Notes under the pieces: model-generated
Seen by the model: the letters and a program-made list of their open reading frames with translations, nothing else
The model's database searches: none
What the model was told of the DNA's origin: nothing
NCBI GenBank assembly: GCA_027459765.1
Contig: DAIDHD010000083.1
Coordinates: forward strand, 1 to 64,000
Origin: Gammaproteobacteria bacterium
Lineage (GTDB): Bacteria; Pseudomonadota; Gammaproteobacteria; Steroidobacterales; Steroidobacteraceae
Direction of reading: 5' to 3'
DNA length: 64,000 bases
Shown: one piece after another, positions 29,395-38,680 of the stretch
Layout of the letters: the number at the start of each line of letters is the position of its first letter
Position numbering within the stretch: the stretch's first letter is position 1
Translations under genes and position numbers: made by a program

Positions 29395-30730
29395 CGGAAA
29401 TTCCTCAAGGTCGTTGCGTCGGGCAATTGGCCGATGAGCGCGTTCTCGATGGCGGCACGCGTGCCGCCGGCCGACATGCCGATGAGCACGTCGGCGAGGA
29501 AGGCGAACACCAGCAGGCTCTGCGCAGTGGCGCGGTCCAGTCCGCGCGACAGCAGATAGAACAGCATGTCGGGGTCCAGGCGGCCGGTGGTCGCACCGTG
29601 CGCGCACTTGACCTCGTCGGCGTAGATCTCGAGCTGCGGCCGGGCGTCGATTTCGGCGCCCTGGGAGAGCAGCATGCCGCGGCAGGACTGGCGCGACTCG
29701 GCGCGCACCGCGCCGGGCCGCACGGTGACCTTGCTGTTGACCACCACGCGGCTCGTGCCGCTCGCGATCGCGCGCGCGGTCTGCGTGCTCGTGGTGTCCG
29801 GCGCGTCGTGGGTGGCGACGGTGACGCAGTCGACCTGACGAGTGCCGCTGCCCGCCGCGAGCGAGTGTCCCTCGAAGCGCGCGCCCCGGCCCGCCAGATG
29901 GGCATCGAGGTGGGCGCGCACCAGCCCGCCGCCGAGCGCGACGGTGAATTGCCGACACTCGCTCGATTCTTCCTGCACCACGTCGAGCGAGTCCAGGAAC
30001 GCCGCGCCGTCGGCGCCGGCGAACACCCGATAGTGCTCGATGCGTGCGCCCCGACCGAGTTCCAGCCGGGTCACCGAGTTGGCGAGCGCGGCGCTCTCGG
30101 TGCCGACGTGCAATTCGAGCACGGTGGCGCTTGCGCCCGGCAGCGCCTCGATCAGCACGCGCGGGTGCACGATGGACTCGGCCCCCGCGGCGCCCGGCAC
30201 GCGCAGTACGAGGATCGGTGCCGGCAGCGGCGAGCTCACCCGCAGCCGCAGCCCGTCGTCGAACAGGGCCGCATTGAGCAGCGACCAGCGCGCCGCGTCC
30301 TCGTCGCGCGGCGCGCGCAGCGCCGGCGCGATCTCGGCCGGATGGCGCGCGAGCAGGTCGCGCAGCGACGCCGCTTCCAGCGCCCCCCGCAGCGCGTCGA
30401 GCGACGGCCACGGGACCGGGCGGCCGTCCACCAGTGTGAAGGACGCGGCGGGCGCGAGGCCCTCCAGCAGCACCGCGACTTCCGCGCTCAGCGCGGGGGC
30501 GGACGTCGCCTCCGTGCCCGCGGCGGGCGCCACGAACTCGCGCCCGCTGATGCGCCGCAGGTTGGTGTACCGCCAGCTCTCGTCGCGGATGGTGGGCAGG
30601 CCGAGTGCCAGGAAGCGGCGCATGGACTCTGCGCGCTGCGCGGACAGGCCGTCGGCGGCCCGCGCCTTCCAGATGGTCTCGAGCGAGCGCAGCGCCGGCG
30701 AAGACCCGGCGCCTTGCGAGGGCAGGGCGC

Positions 30731-30734
<4 letters not shown>
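29391..30734 (-). CDS. sufD: Fe-S assembly scaffold subunit SufD
   Basis: The 447-residue protein partners SufB and SufC in the SufBC2D scaffold. It has the helical N-terminal domain with DESWRYTNLRRI near 57, a long right-handed beta-helix core and a C-terminal helical domain, with the conserved histidine in DEVKCAHGATTGRLDPDMLF near 370. It overlaps sufC by 4 bases and sufS by 4 bases, so expression is tightly coupled. Confidence 0.94.
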
Positions 30735-31483
<749 letters not shown>

Positions 31484-31521
31484 GTTGTTTCCTCGAATCT
31501 TCGAATGGGCGCGGCGGGCCT

Positions 31522-32970
31522 TCAGCCCACGGCGCCTTCCAGACTGACGCTCAGGAGGTTCTGCGCCTCGACGGCGAACTCCATCGGCAGTTCCTTGAAC
31601 ACGGCCTTGCAGAAGCCGCTGACGATCATGTTCACGGCATCCTCGGCCGAGATGCCGCGCTGCAGACAATAAAAGAGCTGGTCCTCGCCGATCTTCGAGG
31701 TGCTCGCCTCGTGCTCGACGGTGGCGCTCGGATTGCGCACCTCCATGTACGGGAACGTGTGCGCCTCGCAGTGAGGCCCCATGAGCAGCGAGTCGCACTG
31801 GGTGAAATTGCGCGCCCCTTCGGCGCTCGGCAGGACCTTGACGAGACCGCGGTAGGCGCTGGTCGCCCGCCCGGCCGAGATCCCCTTCGCGACGATGGTG
31901 CTCTTGGTGTTGCGGCCGATGTGGATCATCTTGGTGCCGGTGTCCGCCTGCTGGCGGTGACTGGTCACCGCCACCGAGTAGAACTCGCCCACCGAGCCCT
32001 CGCCGCGCAACACGCAGCTCGGGTACTTCCAGGTGATGGCCGATCCGGTTTCCACCTGGGTCCAGGAGATCTTCGAATTGCGTCCGCGGCACTCGCCGCG
32101 CTTGGTGACGAAGTTGTAGATGCCGCCGACGCCGTTCTCGTCGCCCGGGTACCAGTTCTGCACCGTCGAGTACTTGATGCGTGCGTCGTCGAGCGCGACC
32201 AGTTCGACCACGGCGGCGTGCAGCTGGTTTTCGTCGCGCATCGGCGCGGTGCATCCCTCCAGGTAGCTCACCGAGGCGCCCTCGGCGGCGACGATGAGCG
32301 TGCGCTCGAACTGGCCCGTCTTGGCGGCGTTGATGCGAAAGTAGGTCGACAGCTCCATCGGGCAGCGCACGCCGCGCGGCACGTAGACGAACGAGCCGTC
32401 GGAGAACACCGCCGAGTTGAGCGCGGCGTAGAAATTGTCCCCGGGCGGCACCACGCTGCCGAGGTATTGCTCGATCAGTTCCGGATGGTCGCGCACCGCA
32501 TCGGAGAAGGAACAGAAGATCACGCCCGCCTTGGCGAGCTTGTCCTTGAAGGTGGTGGCCACCGAGACGCTGTCGAAGACCGCGTCCACGGCGACGCCGG
32601 CGAGGCGCGCACGCTCGTGCAACGGTATGCCGAGCTTCTCGTAGGTGGCGAGCAGCTTGGGATCCACCTCGTCGATGCTCTTGGGCGCATCGGCCTTGGC
32701 GCGGGGCGCCGAGTAATAGGAGATGTCCTGGTAGTCGATCGGATCGAAGCGCACGTGCGCCCAGACGGGCTCGCGCATGGTCAGCCAGTGCCGGAACGCC
32801 TTCAGCCGCCAGTCGAGCAGGAACTGCGGCTCGTTCTTCTTGCGCGAGATCGCCGCCACCACGCTCTCGTCGAGACCGGGCGGGAAGCTGTCGGATTCGA
32901 TGTCGGTGACGAAGCCATGGCGGTACTTCTGCGCAATCAAGGCCTCGACGTCTGGGGATTTGCTGGACAC
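31522..32970 (-). CDS. sufB: Fe-S assembly scaffold subunit SufB
   Basis: The 482-residue protein is the main cluster-assembling subunit of SufBC2D. Recognisable segments include the N-terminal helical domain ([16 protein letters not shown]), [18 protein letters not shown] near 215, SYLEGCTAP near 250 and the C-terminal beta-helix with [20 protein letters not shown] near 425, which contains the conserved His and Glu. GTG 32970 is inferred as the start. The gene lies 44 bases downstream of the Rrf2 regulator gene. Confidence 0.96.
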   Translation of the reverse strand: MSSKSPDVEALIAQKYRHGFVTDIESDSFPPGLDESVVAAISRKKNEPQFLLDWRLKAFRHWLTMREPVWAHVRFDPIDYQDISYYSAPRAKADAPKSIDEVDPKLLATYEKLGIPLHERARLAGVAVDAVFDSVSVATTFKDKLAKAGVIFCSFSDAVRDHPELIEQYLGSVVPPGDNFYAALNSAVFSDGSFVYVPRGVRCPMELSTYFRINAAKTGQFERTLIVAAEGASVSYLEGCTAPMRDENQLHAAVVELVALDDARIKYSTVQNWYPGDENGVGGIYNFVTKRGECRGRNSKISWTQVETGSAITWKYPSCVLRGEGSVGEFYSVAVTSHRQQADTGTKMIHIGRNTKSTIVAKGISAGRATSAYRGLVKVLPSAEGARNFTQCDSLLMGPHCEAHTFPYMEVRNPSATVEHEASTSKIGEDQLFYCLQRGISAEDAVNMIVSGFCKAVFKELPMEFAVEAQNLLSVSLEGAVG

Positions 32971-33014
32971 GGTCGTTTGCTTCGCTTCTGGTTTGCGGTG
33001 GTTGTTCGGTTGCG

Positions 33015-33473
33015 TCAGATCCCGTGCACGCGGATCTCGGAGGCGAGATCGGCGATGCGCAGGGCGCCGGAGTCGAGCCCGGCGAGCTGTCTCAAGGTCA
33101 CGTCCTCGAGGGCGCGCCGGATCGCGGCATTGACCCGCTGCCAGGCGCCGCCGACCCGGCATTGGCGTTCGATGCCGCACTGGCTGCCGGCGCCGCTGCA
33201 CTCGGTGATGGCGATCGGCCCCTCGAACACGTCCAGTATCTGCGCGGCGGTGATCTGTTCGGGCGGCCGCGCGAGCCCGTAACCGCCGTGCGCACCGCGC
33301 GAGGAGACCACGAGGCCGGCCCGCTGCAGTCCCTTGAGAACCTTGCTGACGGTCGGGTGGCTCAGGCGGGTCCGATCCGCAAGTTCGGCCGCGGCGCGGT
33401 GGCGAGCGGGTTCTTCCGCGAGGCTCGCGAGCACCACGGTCGCATAATCCGTCAACTTTCCTATACGCAGCAT
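33015..33473 (-). CDS. Rrf2-family regulator of the SUF operon
   Basis: The 152-residue protein has a winged HTH domain ([16 protein letters not shown], then [20 protein letters not shown]) and the [18 protein letters not shown] wing typical of Rrf2. Three cysteines in the spacing [15 protein letters not shown] near 91-105 would hold a [2Fe-2S] cluster, as in IscR. It very probably senses Fe-S status and controls its own operon, which continues with sufBCDSUT. ATG 33473 is preferred; a TTG three codons upstream is in frame. Confidence 0.92.
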   Translation of the reverse strand: MLRIGKLTDYATVVLASLAEEPARHRAAAELADRTRLSHPTVSKVLKGLQRAGLVVSSRGAHGGYGLARPPEQITAAQILDVFEGPIAITECSGAGSQCGIERQCRVGGAWQRVNAAIRRALEDVTLRQLAGLDSGALRIADLASEIRVHGI

Positions 33474-33497
33474 CGGCGGCAATGACCTCTCTTAAGT

Positions 33498-33512
33498 GGA
33501 CGAGTTTAGTCC
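33498..33512. promoter_or_regulatory. possible operator of the Rrf2 regulator
   Basis: GGACGAGTTTAGTCC is an inverted repeat with GGAC/GTCC arms lying about 25 bases upstream of the regulator start, in the gap shared with the divergent aldolase gene. The AT-rich centre and position fit an Rrf2/IscR-type autoregulatory site. It is assigned by position and symmetry only. Confidence 0.35.
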
Positions 33513-33611
33513 TATTTGCGAAGAAGCGCCACCGGCGGGCACCCGCGCGATGACTTTGTTATCCTTGCGGCCCTTCGAATTCACCTTGGGCAACAGCGGG
33601 ATACGCGAGTC

Positions 33612-34634
33612 ATGAACACCACGGAATTGGCCGCCACGGCGCAGGCAATGGTCGCCGGCAAGCGCGGCATCCTCGCCGCCGACGAGAGCACGAGCACCAT
33701 CGCCAAGCGTTTCGCGAGCATCAAGCTCGAATCGACGCAGGAGAACCGGCGCCTGTATCGGGAGCTGCTGTTCACCACCGCGGGCGCCGCGGAGTACATC
33801 AGCGGCGTGATCCTCTACGACGAGACGATCCGCCAGAAGACCTCCGACGGGGTGCCGTTTCCGGCCTACCTCGCCGACCGCAAGATGATTCCGGGCATCA
33901 AGGTGGACACCGGCGCCAAGCCCCTCGCGGGATTCCCCGGCGAAACCATCACCGAAGGTCTCGACGGCCTGCGTGAGCGTCTCGCCGAGTATCACCGCCT
34001 GGGTGCGCGCTTCGCCAAGTGGCGCGCCGTGATCGACATCGGCGCCGGGATACCGAGCGCCTACGCCGTGGCGGCGAACGCCGAAGGCCTGGCCCGCTAC
34101 GCCGCGCTCTGCCAGGAGGCGGGCATCGTCCCGATCGTCGAGCCCGAAGTGCTCATGGACGGAGCGCACGGCATCGAGCGCTGCGAAGAGGTCACCAATT
34201 TCGTGCTCGAACGGGTGTTCGCGCACTTGCATGCGGCGCGGATCTTCCTGGAGGGCATGGTCCTGAAGCCGAACATGGTCATCGCCGGCAAGAAGTGCCC
34301 GCAGCAGGCTTCCGCGGCGCAGGTCGCCGAGGCCACCGTGCGGACCCTCAAGCGTCACGTGCCGTCGGCCGTCCCGGGTATCGCGTTCCTCTCCGGAGGC
34401 CAGAGCCCGGCCGAAGCGACGCACAACTTGAGCCTCATGAACGCCGCCGGTCCGCTGCCGTGGGCGTTGACCTTCAGCTACGGACGGGCGCTGCAGGAGA
34501 CCGCGCTCGCGGCTTGGGGCGGCCAGGCGGCCGCGTTCGCAAAGGGGCAGCAAGCCTTCTTCGTGCGCGCCAAATTGAACTCCATGGCCGCCGGCGGCTC
34601 GTACCAGTCGTCCATGGAAAGCGCGGCGGCTTGA
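33612..34634 (+). CDS. class I fructose-bisphosphate aldolase
   Basis: The 340-residue protein resembles the eukaryotic-type class I aldolase. It has GKRGILAADESTSTIAKRF near 15, RQKTSDGVPFPAYL near 76, KWRAVIDI near 136 and the Schiff-base lysine in FLEGMVLKPNMVIAGKK near 218, followed by FLSGGQSPAEATHNL near 260. It cleaves fructose-1,6-bisphosphate without a metal ion. ATG 33612 follows ATACGCGAGTC and matches homologue starts. It is divergent from the suf operon. Confidence 0.94.
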   Translation: MNTTELAATAQAMVAGKRGILAADESTSTIAKRFASIKLESTQENRRLYRELLFTTAGAAEYISGVILYDETIRQKTSDGVPFPAYLADRKMIPGIKVDTGAKPLAGFPGETITEGLDGLRERLAEYHRLGARFAKWRAVIDIGAGIPSAYAVAANAEGLARYAALCQEAGIVPIVEPEVLMDGAHGIERCEEVTNFVLERVFAHLHAARIFLEGMVLKPNMVIAGKKCPQQASAAQVAEATVRTLKRHVPSAVPGIAFLSGGQSPAEATHNLSLMNAAGPLPWALTFSYGRALQETALAAWGGQAAAFAKGQQAFFVRAKLNSMAAGGSYQSSMESAAA

Positions 34635-34655
34635 GCCGCGCCGCAGCGCCTCCGG

Positions 34656-34686
34656 GCTCCGCGCCTCGGACCTGAAGGCGCGGAGC
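34656..34686 (+). promoter_or_regulatory. RNA hairpin overlapping the mlaF ribosome binding site
   Basis: A perfect 11-base stem (GCTCCGCGCCT/AGGCGCGGAGC) with a 9-base loop lies between fba and mlaF. The GGAG at 34682-34685, nine bases before the mlaF ATG, is inside the 3' arm. The structure could end fba transcripts or hide the mlaF ribosome binding site. There is no T-tract. Confidence 0.5.
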
Positions 34687-34694
34687 TCCGTCAC

Positions 34695-35516
34695 ATGCCC
34701 GTCACCAATCAGAACTCCGTCGTCGAGATACGCGCGCTGCGCTACGCCGTGGCCTCGCGCGTCATCTTCGACGGGCTCGACATGGACATTCCGCGCGGGC
34801 GCGTCACGGCCATCATGGGGCCGAGCGGCACCGGCAAGACCACGCTGCTGCGCTTGATCACCGGACAGCTCCTCGCCGACTCGGGCTCGGTGAAGGTCGC
34901 CGGCCTGGAACTGTCCGGGCTCGCGCGCAACGATCTGTACGCGCTGCGCCGGCGGATGGGCATGTTGTTCCAGAACGGCGCGCTGCTCACCGACCTGTCG
35001 GTGTTCGAAAACGTCGCGTTTCCGCTGCGCGAACACACCCGGCTCCCGGAGCGGTTGATTCGTCAGCTGGTGCTCACCAAGCTGCAGGCGGTGGGTCTGC
35101 GCGGCTCGGCCGAGCTCATGCCGGCCGAACTCTCGGGCGGCATGGCGCGGCGCGTGGCGCTCGCCCGCGCCATCGTCATGGATCCGGAGATCCTCATCTA
35201 CGACGAGCCCTTCGTCGGGCTCGATCCGATCTCGATGGGCGTGATCCTGCGGCTGATCCGCCGGCTCAACGATGCGCTGGGCCTCACCAGCGTGGTGGTG
35301 TCGCACGACGTGCACGAGATCTCGACCGTGGCGGACACGGTGTTCCTGCTGTCCGGCGGCAAAGTGGTGGCCCGAGGCACTCCGCAGGAGCTTCAGTCCT
35401 ATCCGTCCGAGGTGGTTCGCCAGTTCATGGGCGGGCTCGCCGACGGGCCGGTGCCGTTCCACTACCCGGCAGCCGACTATTTCGGCGAACTGCTCGCGCG
35501 GGAAGACCAGCCGTGA
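34695..35516 (+). CDS. mlaF: phospholipid transport ABC ATPase MlaF
   Basis: The 273-residue ATPase powers the inner-membrane MlaFEDB complex that moves phospholipids between the periplasm and the inner membrane. Walker A IMGPSGTGKTTLLRLITG lies near 38, the signature ELSGGMARRVALARAI near 143, Walker B PEILIYDEPFVGLDPIS near 163 and H-loop SVVVSHDV near 197. It overlaps mlaE by 4 bases and starts the mlaFEDCB operon. Confidence 0.95.
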   Translation: MPVTNQNSVVEIRALRYAVASRVIFDGLDMDIPRGRVTAIMGPSGTGKTTLLRLITGQLLADSGSVKVAGLELSGLARNDLYALRRRMGMLFQNGALLTDLSVFENVAFPLREHTRLPERLIRQLVLTKLQAVGLRGSAELMPAELSGGMARRVALARAIVMDPEILIYDEPFVGLDPISMGVILRLIRRLNDALGLTSVVVSHDVHEISTVADTVFLLSGGKVVARGTPQELQSYPSEVVRQFMGGLADGPVPFHYPAADYFGELLAREDQP

Positions 35517-36280
35517 CCCTGTTGCACGACGTGCGCGAGAGTTTCCTGGGATCGCTCACGCGGCTCGGCGCCGTGACCCGCTTCCTGCTGCGGCTCCTGC
35601 GCCAGCTGCCCGGCGGCCTGAAGCGTTGGGAGCTCATCGTCGCGCAGATATTCAATTCCGGCGCGCTGTCGCTGGTCATCATCATGCTCTGCGGCCTGTT
35701 CGTGGGCATGGTGCTCGGGTTGCAGGGCTACCAGCTCCTGGAACGGTTCGGCTCGGAGGACGCGCTGGGCACCGCGGCGGCCATAGGCCTCGTCAAGGAG
35801 CTCGGGCCGGTGCTGACGGCGCTGTTGTTCGCCGGTCGCGCCGGCACGGCGCTCGCGTCGGAGCTCGGCCTCATGCGTGCCACCGATCAGATCTCGGCGA
35901 TGGAGATGATGGCCGTCGACCCGTTGCAGCGCGTGGTGCTGCCGCGCTTCCTCGGCGGCGTGATCGCCATGCCGCTGCTCGCCGCGATATTCAGCATCGT
36001 CGGCATCTACGGGGCACAACTCATCGGCGTTCAGGTGATGGGCGTCGACTCGGGCAGCTTCTGGTCGCAGATGCGCTCCTCGGTGGATCTGAAGGACGTC
36101 AACGAGGGCATCGTCAAGAGCTTCGTGTTCGGCGTCACCTGCAGCCTGATTGCGGTGTACGAGGGCTATCACGCCCGGCCCACGGCCGAGGGCGTCGGCA
36201 GCGCGACCACGCGCACCGTGGTCACCTCGGCGGTGGCGACGCTGTTCCTGGACTACCTGCTCACCGCCGCGTTTCTTTAA
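35513..36280 (+). CDS. mlaE: phospholipid transport permease MlaE
   Basis: The 255-residue MlaE/YrbE permease has about five to six membrane helices (about 48-75, 90-110, 145-175, 195-220 and 235-255) and the family segment KELGPVLTALLFAGRAGTALASELG near 88-112, described here by position since it is longer than one motif. The start is GTG 35513, inside the end of mlaF. Confidence 0.94.
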   Translation: MTLLHDVRESFLGSLTRLGAVTRFLLRLLRQLPGGLKRWELIVAQIFNSGALSLVIIMLCGLFVGMVLGLQGYQLLERFGSEDALGTAAAIGLVKELGPVLTALLFAGRAGTALASELGLMRATDQISAMEMMAVDPLQRVVLPRFLGGVIAMPLLAAIFSIVGIYGAQLIGVQVMGVDSGSFWSQMRSSVDLKDVNEGIVKSFVFGVTCSLIAVYEGYHARPTAEGVGSATTRTVVTSAVATLFLDYLLTAAFL

Positions 36281-36298
36281 GATTTCCTGGAGTCTTCC

Positions 36299-36826
36299 AT
36301 GCGCAAGTCGCAAGCGTTGAATCTCGGCACGGGCACGTTCATGTTGCTCGGGTTCGCCGCGCTGTTCTTCCTGACCACGCAGACCACCAGCCACGGTCTC
36401 ACCCTCGCCTCCAAGCCGCACTACCAGGTGATCGCGAAGTTCGACAACATCGGCGACCTCAAGGTGGGTGCGCCGGTCTCGATGGCCGGCGTCGAAGTGG
36501 GGCGCGTCGCGAACATCTCGCTCGACAACCGCGAATACAAGGCGGTGGTCGTGATGGACATCGACTCGCGTTACAATCAGATTCCGAGCGATTCGGACGC
36601 GAGCATCTACACCCAGGGTCTGCTCGGCGGCAAGTTCATCGGACTCACCGCCGGCGGGTCGGATACCTACCTCAAGAACAAGGACCACATCGACTTCACG
36701 CAGTCGGCGCTGGTTCTCGAGAATCTCATCGGGCAGTTCCTCGCCAATTTCGGCAAGAGCTCGAGCTCCGACGCGTCCAAGTCCGACGCAAGCGGCGCCG
36801 CCGGCGCCAAGACCACGGAGAAGTGA
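36299..36826 (+). CDS. mlaD: MCE-domain phospholipid-binding protein MlaD
   Basis: The 175-residue protein has one N-terminal membrane anchor (about 12-30) and a periplasmic MCE domain (about 38-118, with FDNIGDLKVGAPVSMAGVEV and the LLGGKFIGL region). MCE domains form the hexameric ring that holds lipid. The Ser/Lys/Ala-rich tail after 150 appears disordered. It lies 18 bases after mlaE. Confidence 0.94.
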   Translation: MRKSQALNLGTGTFMLLGFAALFFLTTQTTSHGLTLASKPHYQVIAKFDNIGDLKVGAPVSMAGVEVGRVANISLDNREYKAVVVMDIDSRYNQIPSDSDASIYTQGLLGGKFIGLTAGGSDTYLKNKDHIDFTQSALVLENLIGQFLANFGKSSSSDASKSDASGAAGAKTTEK

Positions 36827-36828
36827 CC

Positions 36829-37470
36829 ATGAATCGACGCATTCTCGCCTTCACTGCCGCGCTCGCCCTGGCTTGCGCCAGCGCCGGTGCGCAGGCGCCG
36901 GCGTCCAACGCCAACCTCGGGCCGCAGGAACTGGTCGAGCAATCGGCCAAGCGCATGCTCGCGGAACTCGACGCGAACCGTGCGATGTACGCCAAGGACC
37001 CTGCGAAGCTCGACAAGCTGGTCGGGGACGTGCTTTTGCCCAATTTCGACACTGAGTACGCGGCGCGGCTGGTGCTCGGACAGGCGTGGCGCAACGCGAC
37101 ACCGGACCAGCGCAAGCGCTTCGTCGACGCCTTCTATCACTCCCTGCTGCGCAACTACGGCAACGCCTTGATCGATTTCACCGGTGATCGCCTGGTCATC
37201 CTGCCTTACAAGGGCGATCCGGGCGAGACCAACGCGACGGTGCGCACCGAGGTGAAGAAGTCCACGGGCGAGAAGGTGCCCGTCAACTTCACGCTGCACA
37301 AGACGGACAGCGGTTGGAAGGCCTGGGACGTGGTCATCGAGGGCATCTCGTACGTCAAGAGCTTCCGCACGGACTTCGCCTCGGAGATCCAGCAGCGCGG
37401 CCTGGACGAGGTCATTCACCGCCTCGAAACCGAGGGCAAGCCGGGTCCCGGCGGCGCGGGCGGCGCGTGA
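36829..37470 (+). CDS. mlaC: periplasmic phospholipid carrier MlaC
   Basis: The 213-residue protein has a clear signal peptide (MNRRILAFTAALALACASAGA) with cleavage near AGAQA, and a MlaC/Ttg2D domain (LVGDVLLPNFDTEYAARLVLG near 62, GWKAWDVVIEGISYVKSFR near 163). It ferries phospholipid between MlaA at the outer membrane and MlaD at the inner membrane. ATG 36829 is two bases after the mlaD stop codon. The tail is Gly-rich. Confidence 0.94.
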   Translation: MNRRILAFTAALALACASAGAQAPASNANLGPQELVEQSAKRMLAELDANRAMYAKDPAKLDKLVGDVLLPNFDTEYAARLVLGQAWRNATPDQRKRFVDAFYHSLLRNYGNALIDFTGDRLVILPYKGDPGETNATVRTEVKKSTGEKVPVNFTLHKTDSGWKAWDVVIEGISYVKSFRTDFASEIQQRGLDEVIHRLETEGKPGPGGAGGA

Positions 37471-37781
37471 GCGGCGCCCTGGCTGCGGCGACGGCGTTCG
37501 AGAGCGTCGCCGCCGATCGGGTCCGGGTGATCGGACCGCTGGACTTCGACAGCGTGACGCCGTTGCTGGCGGTCGGCAGCGAGGCGATCGAACAGGGTCG
37601 TGCCACCGTGGTGGACCTCGCCGGCGTCACCGCCGCCGACAGTGCGGGCCTCGCGCTGCTGATCGAGTGGCTCAGCGTCGCCAAAGCCGCGGGGCGCGCG
37701 CTACGCTACGAGAACATGCCCTCGCAGGTGCACCAGCTCGCGCGCTTGAGCGAGGTCGAGGAGCTGCTGGCGCCCGCCTGA
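37467..37781 (+). CDS. mlaB: STAS-domain protein MlaB
   Basis: The 104-residue protein is a single STAS domain with VVDLAGVTAADSAGLALLIEWL near 50-71, where the conserved Asp-Ser is found. MlaB binds MlaF and is needed for activity of the ABC complex. GTG 37467 overlaps the mlaC stop by 4 bases. It ends the operon and is convergent with mlaA. Confidence 0.9.
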   Translation: MSGALAAATAFESVAADRVRVIGPLDFDSVTPLLAVGSEAIEQGRATVVDLAGVTAADSAGLALLIEWLSVAKAAGRALRYENMPSQVHQLARLSEVEELLAPA

Positions 37782-37821
37782 CACGCCGGTCGGGATGCCG
37801 GAACGGGGAGGGGTGGGCGCG

Positions 37822-38610
37822 TTACGGCTTTGCCGGTGGCGCCGCGGCCTTGGAATCGGCATCCGGGGCATCCGGGTCCACCAGGGGTTCGTCCGCACCC
37901 GAGTCCTTGCCATCGGAGACCTGATACGCGCGATGTTGCAGGAACGCGTCGCGCGTGACCGCGTACGGGTCGAACACGTTCTTGAGGGTGGCGTCGAGCG
38001 GCAGCAGCCCTGCGCGCGTGTCCACCAGGCTCACCGTCCAGAGGCTGTAATAGGCGTAAGAGTCCTGGACGTACGTGCGCGGATTGGTGAATTCGTCCAC
38101 CACCTTGGCCGGCGCGTCGCGCAGGTCGGACGGACCGAGCACCGGCAGTTCGACGAACGGGCCCGCCTTGACGCCCCACTTGCCGAGCGTCTGCCCGAAG
38201 TCCTCGTCGTTCTTGTCGAGCCCGGCCGCGGTGGCCGGGTCGAGCAGGCCGCCGATGCCGACGGTGGAGTTCAACACGAAGCGCGCCAGGTCGTTCGCGG
38301 CCGCCTTCAACTTGCCCTGCAGGGCGTCGTTGATCATCACCGTGGGCTGGTTCAGGTTCGAGAAGAAATTGGAAACGCCGGTACGCGCCCGTGCCGGTAC
38401 CACGCGCACGTAGGTGCGCGCCACGGGCTTGGCTACCGCCCGATCGAGCTTGTCGTTGAACTTGTACACGCCCCGGTTCCACGACTCCCAGGGGTCCTGG
38501 GGTGAACGCGGCGCATTGGGCGGCAGCGTGACGCAGCCGCTCAGAGCGAAGGCGATCGACAAACCGAGCGCAGCGCGCGCCCGAGGTGGATTGCGCATGT
38601 GATTCGACAT
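37822..38610 (-). CDS. mlaA: outer-membrane lipoprotein MlaA (VacJ)
   Basis: The 262-residue lipoprotein has a signal sequence with lipobox LSGC (Cys near 26), then the MlaA domain: DPWESWNRGVYKFNDKLDRA near 40, LNQPTVMINDALQG near 85, STVGIGGLLDPA near 115 and YYSLWTVSLVDTRAGLLP near 187. MlaA removes misplaced phospholipids from the outer leaflet of the outer membrane and passes them to MlaC. The acidic Pro/Ala-rich tail from about 240 is probably disordered. It completes the Mla pathway next to, and facing, mlaFEDCB. Confidence 0.94.
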   Translation of the reverse strand: MSNHMRNPPRARAALGLSIAFALSGCVTLPPNAPRSPQDPWESWNRGVYKFNDKLDRAVAKPVARTYVRVVPARARTGVSNFFSNLNQPTVMINDALQGKLKAAANDLARFVLNSTVGIGGLLDPATAAGLDKNDEDFGQTLGKWGVKAGPFVELPVLGPSDLRDAPAKVVDEFTNPRTYVQDSYAYYSLWTVSLVDTRAGLLPLDATLKNVFDPYAVTRDAFLQHRAYQVSDGKDSGADEPLVDPDAPDADSKAAAPPAKP

Positions 38611-38680
38611 CTCCCTAGTGGTCTCGAGGCGCGCGCGCCGGAGTCGCCTCGGGCAACGTCGGCGCGCAGGCGCGCACCGT

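Noticed and set aside
33492-35462. A 656-codon antisense frame over fba and mlaF
   Set aside because: It is rich in Arg, His and Gly without any motif; both sense genes are certain.
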